A DNA stretch of 64,000 nt from NCBI GenBank assembly GCA_030512295.1, contig JAULSR010000003.1, positions 1,612,001 to 1,676,000 of the forward strand. Direction: 5' to 3'. Within the stretch, counting starts at the first letter, position 1. Each line of letters begins with the position of its first letter. Under the pieces are notes generated by a model. The model ran no database searches, was not told the DNA's origin, and worked only from the letters and a program-made list of their open reading frames with translations. The position numbers were made by a program, and so were the translations under genes. This document shows positions 13,901-27,145 of this stretch, in pieces. Source of the stretch: Bombardia bombarda (taxonomy: Eukaryota; Ascomycota; Sordariomycetes; Sordariales; Lasiosphaeriaceae).

Positions 13901-14363
13901 TGCGGCGGGCTTAGGTACTTTACTGATGAACCGTCTTGTTGGGTTGTTAGACTGCTTCTGTTGGCTGTTGGGACCTTTTGGCGTGGAACATCAACAGAGA
14001 GCTACCAGGTATAGTTACAGGTACGTGGAGGAATCCTGCCAACAAGTATCGACTTGTACTCTTTTTCTTCCCTGAAAGAGAGGGGCCGAATACAGGGACG
14101 GGCGCTTTCGCATTTCTCATTGAGGTAAGGTATCTTGCGTATGAGGCATATTAGCCTCGTTCATATTTAGCGCGATGGTTACCCACGAACGTAATTAGCA
14201 CTCGGCGATGCAGCTTTGCAAGAGCCTCATGCGCTGTGCCGTTGCCTCCTCCCAGATGGAACGGGAGATGGAACGGGACTCAGAACCTGGATCCTCCTGT
14301 CCGCTTATTACCCTCGCTCAGGCACGTGCAGACAGGAGACAGACCGAAACTCGCAAGGCACGA

Positions 14364-14384
14364 CAGCAGCAGCAGCAGCAGCAG
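14364..14384 (+). repeat. (CAG)7 microsatellite
   Basis: Seven uninterrupted CAG triplets. The surrounding ORFs show no domain, so this is unlikely to encode a polyglutamine tract. Confidence 0.85.
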
Positions 14385-16295
14385 CATCATCTTAAAGTGA
14401 AAGTGTGTGTGTGGGTGAAAAACGCCGAGGGTGCAACATGGCACGAGATCTGAGTATTTTTTTTTTTCTTCTGCTTTGTCAATAAAGTTCCTAAACGAGT
14501 GAACCTGTTGACCGAAATAAGACATGGGAACTTGTGTGAATGACAACATTGAACATGGAAGGGGGACAAAAATAAAGCCGAGCCGCCGGCAGCAGCACAC
14601 ACCAGACAGCACAACACATGCACTCATCCTTTAGCTTTGCGTCTGTCTGCAATACTAATTCCTCAATGTAACCTACACACATACCACATCTTAGACCGTG
14701 GTCGAACCAACCGACGCCGCCGGGGAGAGCGATAGGAAGAGGATTGCACGATGGATGCCCCGGCTGCTTTGCTAGTCTGCCTCCGTGGTGTCAAAAAGCA
14801 CAGGGCAGGATGCCTACCCAAGGCAAGAGGCGCGTGTGTCGTCGGTATCGCGCGCTAACGACCGAACCACAGGCATCCCTTGTGAACTCCTTTGGGCTCA
14901 ATCCAATCCCAAGAGAGCGGCACCGGCATGGTGATTGAATGACCCCATCGAGCCATTCCGCAAGAGGCCAAAAGGCATCAAACTTATCAGACCGACCTAC
15001 CAAAGTTACCCCCAATCATAGCACGAAAACACGGGAAGGATCGATCCATTCTGGAGCGGCGGCGAGATCCCAAAGATCCCTTCCTGGGATCCCAGTCATT
15101 ATGCCGAGTGGCAGAGCAGACAGAGAGAGACCTATCAAACAGAAGCTCACGAGCCAGCAGTTGTGACGTGCTTTCCTCCAAAACAAACTGACCGAACCAG
15201 ACAAAATACGACAAACATATCCGTCAGTATCTATGTGTATATCGTTTAACAAGAGGGGCGCCCGAGCCACCTAGAAGTAGTATTCCGAGGAACTGATTCC
15301 TTTTCCCCATCTTGTCATACCATGCCACCGGGGGTGCCGCGATTGCACGACGGAGCAAAGGCAAGGCAGTCAGGCGTGGAAGCACGAGCCAAGCAGATGG
15401 GCACTTTCTCCTGCTACCATCCTCGTGTCCCCGCCATCCCAAACCAAGCAAGGTCATGATGGCGACAAACGATGGATCGATCCATTCTCTTACGTTACGG
15501 CTGAAGAAAGGGATGCGAGCGCCGTTTGTACTGGCGATGCCTGTCCGTCAGACGTCTGCGGGGGAGGGATCCCTTACTGACCGCGGTCAAAATTCCGCCT
15601 TCATCCCTGGACACGGCTGGACTTGCTTGGCTCCGAGGAGTTGCTACCAGCAGAAAGGGGCGAGGAGAGGAAATAAGATGTGAAAAGAAAAAACAAAAGA
15701 TGCGACAACAAGACGGCACGGTAACCTCCGTCGCGCCTGTCCCTGTTCATCACGAAGCTAAACAATGTTCCAAAATATGTGACGTTGATACACAGCCTTG
15801 ACATATCTACCGGCCAACAAAGCAAATGTTTGTGTCAATGGGGACTTCGGTACTCGTACCTGCTACTGCGGCAGGTACCCAGGTATGTGAAATGTGTCTG
15901 TCCCACTCCCTTCTTACCCCCCTTTTTTTTTTAACCATCACCATTCGACACGGGACGTCCAGTGCTGATCCAACTGCTAGCTTGGTTGAACAGACCCACG
16001 GCATGTGAGACACAAAAACCCGATCCTCAATCTCCAATTCGAGGGACAAGAGTAGCGTGGCGTCAACCTTCCCGTGTTGTTTAGTTCACGTGCTCTCTGG
16101 ATAATGCGCTCAGCCGAGAGAAGTACCAGCAACAGTCACAAACAGTGGCGTACTTATCTGTTGTCAGTCCGCCCGCCCGCCAGCCCTCCCACATACTGTA
16201 CCAACTAAAAAGACTGGTCACGTTGGACAAGACAACAAGAGCGGGAGGCTGGCTGGTGGCAGCTGCCTTGTGAGGAAGGAGGCCGAAGTATCCGT

Positions 16296-16364
16296 CCATC
16301 CATCCATCCATCCATCCATCCGGTCCTGGTCGATTGCTTCAGCCTGGCTGGCTGGCTGGCTGGC
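16296..16364 (+). repeat. CCAT and GGCT tetranucleotide repeats
   Basis: A CCAT run occupies about 16296-16321 and a separate CTGG run about 16343-16364, with non-repetitive sequence between them. A similar GGCT run occurs near 4380-4400. Confidence 0.85.
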
Positions 16365-19300
16365 CACATGCATACGTCCGTAACCCAAGGGAGCCAAGGG
16401 AGGGGTTTTGGATGACGACGAACCAAACGGCAACGGGCTTCCTGTCGGTTCCGCAACAGGCACGCAACACAGCATGACTGAATGGGGAACAGAAGGAAAA
16501 GAAAGGAACGAAGAACGGCCGGGTCGCCCGTCTCTCCAACCGAGCGGGATATCAGATGTAGCTCTGTGTATCCATTTCACCGTGACGCATGCACGAGTTG
16601 AACGGGTCTGTAGCAGTCGAGTCACGTACCCCCTATGAGTAAGTGTGTGTGATACCGTGTAGCATTTGCAGAAGAAAAAAAGAGGCACAGGGAGACAAAA
16701 CATACCCCATCATCAGAGAAGGATGCGCGGCGAATGACATACCTGTCTGCCTGTCTGAAGTACCTACCATCACCATCAAGATAAGGAGAAGGCTGGAAGG
16801 GGTTCTTCGAGTCAGGCGAGATCGCCACCGTCGTCTGCCTCTCGGGCCATGTCATTGGACGTGTATGTGGCCATACACAACAGGCCCTCGAGTGAAGATA
16901 TGAGGGGGGGGCAACAAAAGCTGTTCCCGCCTTCCAAGAATTTAGCTCCATGCCTACTCTACCCCCATCGAGGCCCCAGAGCCTGTCGTTGATGAGCGAT
17001 GACCAAGGCCTGTAAGCCATTCGGCCTCTCAGCTTGATGAATCATGATGCATCGAATCTGATAGGCGACGATCAGTAAGGATAATAGCATAGGAACCCTA
17101 GAAAATAAGAAAATACGCAGGTCCCTGCCTACCCATCCCGTTATACTGGCCCCTGTTTGGGCTATCGAAGCCGGTCGACCAGCCAATGTGGAGTCAGTGT
17201 GGTCTGTGATGACGGTTTAGAGACTCCGTTTTAGCAGACGCCATGCTAGCTAGCTACGGCACCAAAACGTCAAGAATCCATGTATGGTCATTGTTGACGC
17301 TGTTGCTGGTGGTAGTGGTAGTGGTATTGGCGGAGATGGAGGTGGAATGTTGCGTGGTGGTTGGTGGTCACCACAGGACTCACATAACTCGTGTCATAGT
17401 CCCATTCGAGCCTCCTTGAAACCCGGCGCGTCCAAGAACACCAAAACACGGGCTCCACACAGCCGAGCCGTCTGCCGTATTAAACTACGTAGACACCTGC
17501 CAGCCGGAAAGAAAACAAAGGCCCAAGGCATGTACAGTACCGCGGATCTTTCGAAAGGTAAAATGCCAAGAAAACAAGTCAAAGGCGAAAGGGGGGGAAG
17601 GGGGGGCTGGCTAAGCCACCGGGTCTGCGCGGCTTCTTGCGTTCCATGCCGTCGTCGTTGCCATCGAGCCTCAGCAAGAATTGTTGGGTACATACACATG
17701 TAATGTATGAGATATTGGTTATGCACTTGTTGATTTGCGGGCGGGGCGGGCATCAGCGCCCGCCCGCCCGCCCGCCAGCCCTGTATCCTGCACACAGATC
17801 CCGATTTCCCAACCATACCGCCGTGGCGTGCCGCGTGGCATGTGAGCCGCCGGTGGTCTCTTCCAGTGGACGATTTTGCTGTCTGTCTGACTGTTGGTCT
17901 GTCGGTCAGTTCTGGATGTCTCCTTCTCATCACTGTGAATGCACTCCGGGCCAGCTGAAACCCACATGCACTGCACCTTGGTCCCCCCTCCCCACTTCGG
18001 TCCCCGAACCGCCAAGCACACTCGTCCTTCAGGGGTTCGTTCAGAGCCTCTGCAGAGCCCCGCCGCCCCCAGTCGTCGGGAGCCGGCCGTGCGGGACTGC
18101 GGCAGGTAGCAAAGTTGGACAAAATTCGCTACTTCCGCTCTTTCAGGTTTAGCAGGGAGTTTTGCCTCACGAGTAACCCACCACCACCCAAAAGACAAGA
18201 CGGGGCGGTTGGAAATAGGGCTGGGTACAAGGCTGATTGGGTGGATGGTTTGAGCGGCAAGTAAAGAAAATCAAGTTGATTGAGGCCTCCCTCCCTGCAA
18301 ATTGCCATTCCCCAGCCGGTTACGTAGTCTGCGCAGTCGGTCCATCTTGTCTCACATCGCCTCTACCGTATGCACAGCCAGTCCCGGATGGCTGGAGACG
18401 AGATGAGATCCTGCCCGGTGGCGTATTTTCGACATCCGACCGCTTGAGTAGATATTACGACGGAATGGATGACCCCGGATATGTGGAACGGGGTGTCAGT
18501 GAATTAGTTGATTGCCGAGCGATACCTTACTTTAGTCGTCTTCAGTATCGGCCATGTCATAATTTCAGGAGTTAGAAGCTGCAGTGCTGCATTGGGATGG
18601 TTCAGTGAAAGTGACTTGATGGCTTTGGTTGTTTGCGGGGAAGAAAGACCCCGCCAAATCTTCAGAGGGGTAATCGAATGACAGACAGGGAAGAGAGCCG
18701 AACTAGCAACCAAGAAAGGGAAAGAACGAACCACCAAGGTGCTTTCCAGCTTTCACCAAGTCTAGCCTTTCAATTTCCACGGAAAGAGCTTCACCGCCGT
18801 TCATTCCAAAAGAAACGCTGCCGATGACGCTATGCTAGCTCAGGTTTCGACACCAAAAATCTCTCATCCATCCAGCATATCCAGCTTCCTCAAACCACCC
18901 AAGCGCGCCTTTGCCAAGGGGCCATCTATTGACAGTCCGGCTCTCTGGGCTTTCAAACTAAACATTCCCAAGGTGAATGCAAGCTGTGCCGCAATCGGAA
19001 GTTGTCTCCGAGGCGAACAGTGCGCGCGCTCCCCCTCCCTCCCCTACCTCCCACACACACACGAGCCCGTGTTTTGGTAAGGCCAAGCGTGAGATCCTAG
19101 CGCCGGGGCAGCGTGCCATGCCAGATCTCATGGTGCAGCAGGCAGGCAGGCAGGCAGGCAGACATGGAGGCACTTTGTTAGTGTTTGTTTGTTATTGTTG
19201 TCATTGCCGTATTCATAAAAAATGGGAGTAACCATTCCGGTCGGCGCGTTGTTTACTGTGTATCGTATTAACATACGGCAACTGAACCAACAGAGTCCCG

Positions 19301-22300
19301 CTAACCTTCAGCTAGACAGAGCAGAAGAGAGAGCGAGGTCTAGAACACGCCCATACCTTTGCGGACCAAAACCTCAAGGTACCCCCCTCCACAAACTACA
19401 TACGTGACATACAACCCCATTACCTAGCGCAAGAAACGCGCACCAGAGTCAGACTAAGGCACGTTTCTCTCATCAAGGAAGGTATGTAGACAGATCGACA
19501 AGATGGACCTACTAAATCTTACTTACTTACATACGGTAGTGTAAACTAGGCGCCCAGACCTCCTGGATACGGTGGCTCTTAGGTACCTACTGTTGGTCTT
19601 CAATGCTAGACCTACATACACACTATCCCGTATTCAAGTTGCACGACAACTCCCCGAGACCACCCCCGAAACAAAACATGATCCAAAAAAAAGTTTGTAT
19701 CCACCGGCCAAAGCAGCAGCCTGCCTGCCCGCCCGTGGTAGCGTCGACGCGCGCCTTGACCTAACCGCTAGAACTAGCAATTGAATGGAGTGGGGCTTCA
19801 GAAAAAAAAAAAAAAAAAAAGAAGGCTATCGACAATCAATTCGCACATAACGGACAAATTTACACTTTGTAACGTGTAGACCTAGTGTAGCAGGCAGCTA
19901 AGGTAGGCGGTTTGCGGGGCATACAGACAGGCGTCCACAAGGACCAACCAAGAAAAGGGGGGGGGGGCCCAGAACTGGCCGGGTTTCGTTTGCGAAGAAG
20001 AAGAAAGAAGAAGAAAGTGATAAAAAAAAGAGAAGGAAAGACAAAACGCAAGGCTCCAGCCCCAGCCTCTCGATCTGAATTTACAAAAGAAACATTTGCC
20101 TTTTTCGTACGGATAGGGGCGGAGGGGGCCTTCCTCACGGCCAATCGCGCTCACCACCCACCTCACTTTACAGCCTTGAAACTGCACTGCCTTGGCGGCC
20201 GCCCCCCTCCTCTTACATATAAACGTGTGGTACCGGTATGTAGGTCCATCCACTCGGCGATCCAATATGTAAGTCGGCAACGTGATGTGATCATTCTGGT
20301 CCTCTGCAGGAGTCGATGCTTGTATGCAGGTAGGTAGGTTGGTACTCAGATACGATTCTGTTGGGTAGGTCGGGTACCTAAACACACGTAGGTCTACAAA
20401 CCCGATAGCCCCTGAATAAAAACCGGATCCTGTAATGCACACAGAGTGTGCGTGGTAATACTGGTATAGGGCACCAGACAGGACAAACCAGACCATAGGC
20501 GTTGACGACTCGTCGTTGACCAGCCGCAGCAATGCCGTGTCACCATGCGCTTTTGAAATCAACATGGACACACCACAGTAGTAACAGCCTGGACTACATG
20601 CAATATACATTACCTTTACATCGTCGTTTCATAGCACCCGGGCAATATGCTGCGACGACCTCGTTGTCATTGGTCACGTATATCCCGTATAACGTAGGCG
20701 CGCGTCTTCGGTAATTGGACAGGGTTATCGGGTATCCTCTGTCACGACGGATGCCCTACAGCACATGTTTTGCGTGGTGTACATACATACATACGTGACG
20801 AGTGCGTCGTGTGTTGCATGAATGGTTTTGAGTAAGGCATGATGAGCAAGCAGTGGGCTATGAGTGGGCTTTGACGTACTGTACATAGTGACGGATGCGA
20901 AAGCGAGGGGGGGAAACACTGATACAACAAACCCTTAGTCGTAGACGTACATAGGTACATACGTGATGTTGTGTACATACATGGTGCTGTGTGATAATAC
21001 ATGATACTAATGGTTGTCTTTATGGTCGCGTCAAGATCTTGGCATACGGGAATACTGAGCCTGCTCCAGCCGGCTTTGTTTGTATGGGTGGGAGTATGTA
21101 TTCGTTTGGAGGTTTGGTAAACTTGACTAGTGTTTCCGATGATGAAGGCTTCCACAGAGGCAGAGAGATGCGCTTGGCCACATGGTGAGGTGATGGGGCT
21201 AGCAGCGGGGTACTTCTGGACTTGCATCTCGCTCTCGCCGTTCCACGCTCAGGCCGGGCAATATATTTTGGAGACGGAGACGGCCATGCGCTTGCTTCGC
21301 CCAAGTCCACTTCTTGAATGCATTTCTGCACAGGAACTTGGTACTGCTCGCCACGATCATGAGTGACATGACCTGTCAGTTCATCCAAGGACATCAGCGA
21401 AGGTGCCTCGCCTCAAATCGTCGATTTGCACACAGCCGGCCCCATTCGTTTCATGAGATGCTGTCGCACATCGCCCAAAGTGCCCGTGGATAAAAGTTGG
21501 AAGATGATTCGCCCCGTCCAAGATTGCCTCGAGCCTTTTGGCCTTTCACCCATTCCTCGTTTTAGGCGGGGAAGAAGCGAAGTCTGAAGCGAGTCTGTGC
21601 AGGTGCAGCCCGAGAGCCAATCATGAGCGCAATGCTAAAATGTCGCCAAAGAATGGGTGTGCTCAAGATATGGTGTCTTGATGTATACGCGTTTGTTTGA
21701 AGGTGTGAATGGCCACCGTCGCACTAGATGGATCGGGTGGCGGCCACGCTCGGCGCCAATGACGACCAGTTAGCAAAGGGACCAGTTAGCAAAGGTTTAA
21801 GGGTCCTGTAAATCTTCAATGTGCCCCCTGGACGGCGGGTACTATGAGGGCAATCTAATACACGCGATGGCAATACTGGAACCGTGGGAGCCGGCCCGAT
21901 CAGTGATATCACAGGTAAATCTAGAGTAACTGATGACATCTGATTAATCTGATAGGTGCTGTCTGTCACCCCTACTGTGGTAGAAACAGACTCTGGTCGG
22001 GGGATCTGGAGAGATGGGTCCCGTCAATCGCGTCAATCGCCTGGGCAGCGGGGCGTGTCCATCGCTGCTGCGTGTCTGCGGCGTAGCCAAGAAACGTGCA
22101 TTTGGCCTTGACAATGAGACTGGAATAAATGATGGTTAAAATATCTTGGTACCTATGCGGGTAGATAGGTAGGTAGGTAGGTGCATCACCGCATCCTTTC
22201 TCGGCCTTCCCGTTCGGCCTCGGTTACAGGTGGTGATGCCTGTTTGGGGAGACGGGACGAGGCCAAAGAAGCCAAAGAAGCGGACATCGAGCAGTTGCAT

Positions 22301-22472
22301 TCATGGCGGGTCCAATTCCGCCAGTTGCCGTGTGCACAAGCTCTATTGCTCTTATTCCCGTCAGACGCCACATTTTTTCTGGAACTCCGAGCCCTCGCCG
22401 GAGTTCTAGATAAGTCGTGGCATTGTTCTTTCTTGCCAAGCGCCAAGCTGCCAGGCTGCCAAGATGCCGCCC

Positions 22473-22504
22473 ATGTTGCTATGTTGCTATGTTGCTATGT
22501 TGCC
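22473..22504 (+). repeat. 8-bp tandem repeat, 4 copies
   Basis: Four consecutive copies of ATGTTGCT, the last with one mismatch. No gene is associated. Confidence 0.85.
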
Positions 22505-23395
22505 TTGTTGAAGTGGTGTAACAGTTGGACGCATCGCCCGAGTATCGAGCGGTTACGTCGTCATTCGAGACAAGTTTTCCGTGGACATGAAGAGTGCTGC
22601 TGTCGACGACGGGAGGGCAATGCTTCATAGAGGGGTAGGTGATGAGTGACATGCAGATGGTAATGCCGTTTGCGCGCTGTCAAAGCTGGGGGAATTACAG
22701 TCAGTCGGCAGGGGTGGCCCGATGTGACCAGACACCAGATCTGATTGGTGCGATGCAACGGTTAGTGAAAAGATGTCGCCATGGTTATAGGGCTGAAAAG
22801 TCTCCAGGGGTCTCAACTCTCAATGAAGAGCGTTCAGTCCAAAACACGCTGATCAGTGCGGGCCTAAAAACAAGTAAGTCATGAAGACGTGAGCAAACAA
22901 CATGTCTGATTACTTCATGGGCGTCTGAGTTAGGTCTAAGACTCGTCATCGTCTGCATAAGGTACCAAGACATGAGTGAAATATGCTTTCATGTATATAC
23001 CTTAGGTTGCCGCCTTGTTTTTGTTGTATTCAAACTTTACTGGGTTGTTGGCGGCTGCGATGTGCAATGCGAGGCTAGGTGACGAGTAGAATTATCGAGC
23101 CCGAGGCGAGCATCCATCTCCCCTTTCAGAACGAAGCGGCCCCCATGCAAGGCCCCCGAGGGCGGCCCCAACCTCGCCCTTGCACGGCTGGGCGGAAGCA
23201 AAGAACGGGTTGGTTTTTGCCATTGCCCCGCTTAAAGTGCCTCCTTTTTTGTGGTGATGCTTGTGGAAGGGCACTGCATCAGGGCGGTCGTTTCTTTTTT
23301 CTGCCAAACAAAAGCCGAAAAGTCTCAAAATCCGGGCGGGCGCGGAAGCGCAAAATCACCTTGTAAGGCGGGCAAGAGCGCCCAAGATGAGACAG

Positions 23396-23428
23396 ACTGG
23401 CGTGCGACTGGCGTGCGACTGGCGTGCG
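23396..23428 (+). repeat. 11-bp tandem repeat, 3 copies
   Basis: Three exact head-to-tail copies of ACTGGCGTGCG in gene-free sequence. Confidence 0.85.
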
Positions 23429-24651
23429 CCCACTGCATCCTAGAGACTGCAAGAGCGACCATCCGCAAAGCGGTGCGCCCTCCTGCCGGCGCACAAGTTC
23501 CGCCTCTTTGTACATACAGGATACAGCCAGCGGCATCGCAAAGTCTGTCCCCCGGACGAGAATCAAATCATGACAAGGCCTGGGTAAGCCACTCCGGTTT
23601 CTCCAGCTTCCGCCCTGGAAAAAAAAGCTGGTGCTGCTTCTGCACGCGAGCGCCTTTGTCATCTTCAGTCATCCCCGGGCGCCCAGCAACTAGAACAAGA
23701 ATAGGCTGTTGTGGCGCCCATCTAACACGCACAGCGCTACAAGCAGCAAAGATCGATGGATGTAAGAATAAAATCCGGGTCGGGTTTCTGCCGCCTGGTT
23801 GAGGACCACCCTGTCGCCGCTGACTTTCCCTCGTCATAATCTCGTGCAAATCGTCGACGGGAAGGCAGGGCGGGCGGGAAGCGTGGGACTGAACGGCATG
23901 GAATTGGTGGAAAGCTGAATTGGGAAATCCCTTTCTTTGCAACCCTGTAGGGCGATGTAAGGCGGGAGAAAGAAAGAGGCCAGCCTATCCGTAGAAGAAG
24001 ACGTGCCCTGGCGGTTTCTAGAGGCTGCGGGGTAAAAAGAAACCCACCAAACTCAAACAACTGTCGGGCAATAAGGCGAGACGTGAGGTGTTATCACATT
24101 ATTACCCGGCCGCAAAGATGGACCGCGCTTTCCACAACCTGTGCCTTCCATTGTTCGATCGCCCCCAGTAATAAAGCGGACAATTATCACCAAAAGACAA
24201 GGTAGAGAGAGGGCTTCGGCGATATGCGCGCCACCCTCACCGTGTTGTGTAGCGCCATGGAGGGGCAAGCTGGGACACACGGGCACTCTCAGTCAGCATC
24301 GTCGGCGCCCGGCCGCCGGCTCCATCGGGCTTACTACCTATGGTACAGAGAGGATCCATGATAACCTCAGGTGACGGGTCGGTTTTCGAGCCCACAAAAT
24401 ACATACCTTACCTACATAGGATAGGTAACTCAGTTTACGAATACGTACGGATAGTGTCACACTGGCTCGACCAGCCCGATAAGGCTGGCTTGGCTCCTTG
24501 GCTCCTTGGCTTCTCGGTTGCATCTTGCTCGTCTGACGCGATCCATGGTGCTAAACGACTCGACGGAGACGATACTCGCGAGAGGGCTGGCTCGAAAAGA
24601 GGTATCTTCCTGTCGCGCCGGCTTCCTTGGCATCTCTCTCTCCTTCTCTCC

Positions 24652-24727
24652 CTCTCTAGTGAGAGTCTCCCTCTCTAGTGAGAGTCTCCCTCTCTAGTGA
24701 GAGTCTCCCTCTCTAGTGAGAGTCTTC
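24652..24727 (+). repeat. 19-bp tandem repeat, 4 copies, each a hairpin
   Basis: Four copies of CTCTCTAGTGAGAGTCTCC, the last with one change. Within each unit CTCTC and GAGAG can pair around TAGT, so the array could form four small hairpins or longer alternative pairings. Confidence 0.9.
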
Positions 24728-25890
24728 GTCCCAGGACACTAACCCCGTCTCGTGGAAACAGTGCGCAGGGTTTCACAATGATCTGGACATTGACAAAGGT
24801 TTTGACAGGTGAACTCCATTGAGATACCATCCGTTATTGTCGGCTTTGTCGCAATCGTGTATTCATATGTATCGGGTACTGTGTGCCTTGCCTTATTTAA
24901 AGTATAAAGTAATCATAATTATCATCATCGCAGCTACCTAATATGACGGTGACTAACAAGACATCAGTAGTCTATAAACGGTCCAAGAGCGGCAAATGGA
25001 AACGGAGCCAAGGCTTTAAGTGGCGTTTGGCCGTTGCGACTCCCACTCATTCTACGCTAATCCCAATAGAGTAGTATAGCTACCAAGGTACCTGTAGTGT
25101 ACCGCTACACCGTACAGATACCTGCACTAAGCAGGGCTCCTAGAAAGTGGGAACGGAAATCAACCTCGTTAAGGTACCTCGGGACCTACGACAGTAGAAA
25201 GCCAAGATGACTCGGCTGAAGGTCACTAAGGTAGCGCCTAATGTCACTTAAACGTCCAGGGTGGTAATGTCGGCTCCCACTCCTTGCGAGCTTGCGAGCC
25301 TGCTAGGGCGACTAAATCCCCGGGAGGCAGGACCCTGTTTCCAGCACTGGCTTAGTGTGCTGTACAGAGCATGGTACCCATTACATCGCTGCTATTTGGA
25401 CGCCCCTCTCCGCCTGGCATCTCCGCCTTGTGTAGGTACCCTTGTGGAACCCTGCCTCCCACATCCCCTGATTCGGAGAATCCACAGGGGGTTTTTCAAT
25501 CCAGAAGGAAGCCGTAAAGTCACGTCGAAAATAACGGCCACAGGGGGCCCGGCGATTCTAAGACGTTGGCCCAAGAGGTGAAGCGCATGTTGAAATGAAA
25601 TGACGGCAACAATGGGATGTGAACAACCTGGCTGTATCTAAACTAGGCGAACCTTGTGAGAATTGCATGGGGGAGATGCAGATAAACGGTGTGGCCACAC
25701 ACCATGAGCAATCAAGACACCCCTCCCACCCTTGCAAGTGCCTTTCTGGGTCACGAAAGGGCTGAGAAAGCGGGCAGATTTGCGCAAGGCAAGAGGCCAA
25801 GAGGCCAAGAAGGGGAGGAGTGGACTCGAAGATGCTCACGGTATTCGTAGGTAAGGTATTCGAAGAGTACTTGGACTTTGTGTGACGGGC

Positions 25891-27145
25891 CATGCAATGC
25901 AAGTACCTGGATACCTACACTACACACCGTTTCCTTGCTCCCCCATCCCCATCCCTAATCCACCGTCGGCATCCCTCTCCCTTCCCCCCTGCGCCTGTTG
26001 AAAGTGGTATGCCTGCCACTCCAGCAGCAAGCTCCGAGTTGTCGCGTTTCTGTGCAGCACCAGCACCAGCACCAGCACCAGCACCAGCACCAGCAGTACT
26101 CGATCTTCAACCCGCTCCTCCATCTCTCCCTTTCTCATATGTCACTCAGGCCCATCTTGACTTGGACTCGAGTTGCTCTTTTCCCACCTTCTTTTTCTTC
26201 GCTTTCGTACGCCTGCAGCCCACCTCACCCCGCTGCCCTGCGCCTTCCGTCTTTGGTCGTCCCACCCATTGCCCCTGGTGGAACTGGATACCAGACCGAC
26301 ATCACAACCAGAAAAGACACAAAGCAACCGCAACCGCAACCTCAGTGGGAAGGAGCGGAATCTTGGACCAACACATATTCCTTTTCCTTCTTGCCTCTCC
26401 CGATCAGCTTGTCCTGTGTCTGTCTCTGTGTTGTGCAGAAACCAGAAACCTGAAGGCTTGGCAAGGACGCCCCAGTTCTGAAGTACACAACCTCATTATC
26501 GCAACCCACTGCCTTACTTTAGCCGGCAGTGCCCACCAGACGACTCGCAGTCCCTACAGTGCCTACCTCGGACGGTTTTTTATTTTTTATTTTCGCAACG
26601 CAACGCTCACCTCACTTCAGCTGACGACGGAAGAGTGTACAACTCCACTACATTCTGGGCTGAACCCTCCCCTTCCCATCACCGCCACCAGGACAAGTGG
26701 GAAGCCTTGGACATTGGTACCACTTTACGGGACAGGAGAGACAGCTTTTCTGGGCCAACAATTTATTTAATGACCTGGGTAGCGCGTCCTTCTTCACAGC
26801 GATAAATCGTTGGTACTCGAGGGATCTTGCTTCTTTTTTTATATCCCATATGCCGACTGGACGATTTGCACAACGGCGCCTATCTGCCCCGTAACCCATC
26901 TGTACCTGCCCTGTTTGGTTGAGCACTCCTTGCCGTTTCGCATTTATTCACGGCTGCCCCGCGTCGCAAAATACCACATCTCTTGTCTCGTTGGACAATT
27001 CACCTGCCTGACTGTCTCCCGCTCCAGCTGCCCCGTTCTCCCGAGACGGTGGCAAGCGGGTCTGTCGACCCGAGGACTCAGCTCCCTTACCCAGCAAACA
27101 CGCCATCCTCGCTGCACGCGCGCATAACTAATTCGCCTCAACACC
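25891..27145 (+). promoter_or_regulatory. Probable long 5' leader and promoter of the C2H2 gene
   Basis: This 1.25-kb segment before the zinc-finger start codon is C/T-rich, as in many fungal promoters and leaders. It holds a (CAGCAC)n microsatellite at 26055-26096. A 292-codon open frame spans 25892-26770, but its product is low-complexity Pro/Ala/Ser/Thr with no domain, and ATGs occur in several frames, so I read it as untranslated or upstream-ORF sequence. A spliced upstream coding exon is a less likely alternative. Confidence 0.4.
26055..26096 (+). repeat. (CAGCAC)7 microsatellite
   Basis: About seven hexamer copies, the last ending CAGCAG. In one frame this encodes Ala-Pro repeats. Confidence 0.9.

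Larger units (their letters stand above)
9001..17000. other. Gene-free stretch
   Basis: No supportable gene on either strand. It contains CTG triplets (10953-10970), an 11-base G run (11771-11781), CAG triplets (14364-14384) and CCAT and GGCT microsatellites (16296-16364). The ORFs present are low-complexity and mostly lie over these repeats. Confidence 0.6.
17001..25890. other. Gene-free stretch
   Basis: No supportable gene. ORFs of up to 242 codons (for example minus strand 17394-18122 and 19882-20610) are rich in Arg/Pro/Ser/Cys and have no recognisable motif. It contains A19 (19802-19820), an 11-base G run (19957-19967), a TAGG run (22165-22182), an 8-bp tandem (22473-22504), an 11-bp tandem (23396-23428) and a 19-bp tandem hairpin repeat (24652-24727). 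Confidence 0.6.

Noticed and set aside
17394..20610. Two 242-codon minus-strand open frames (17394-18122 and 19882-20610)
   Set aside because: They are rich in Arg, Pro, Ser and Cys, overlap other open frames, and show no domain or splice continuation.
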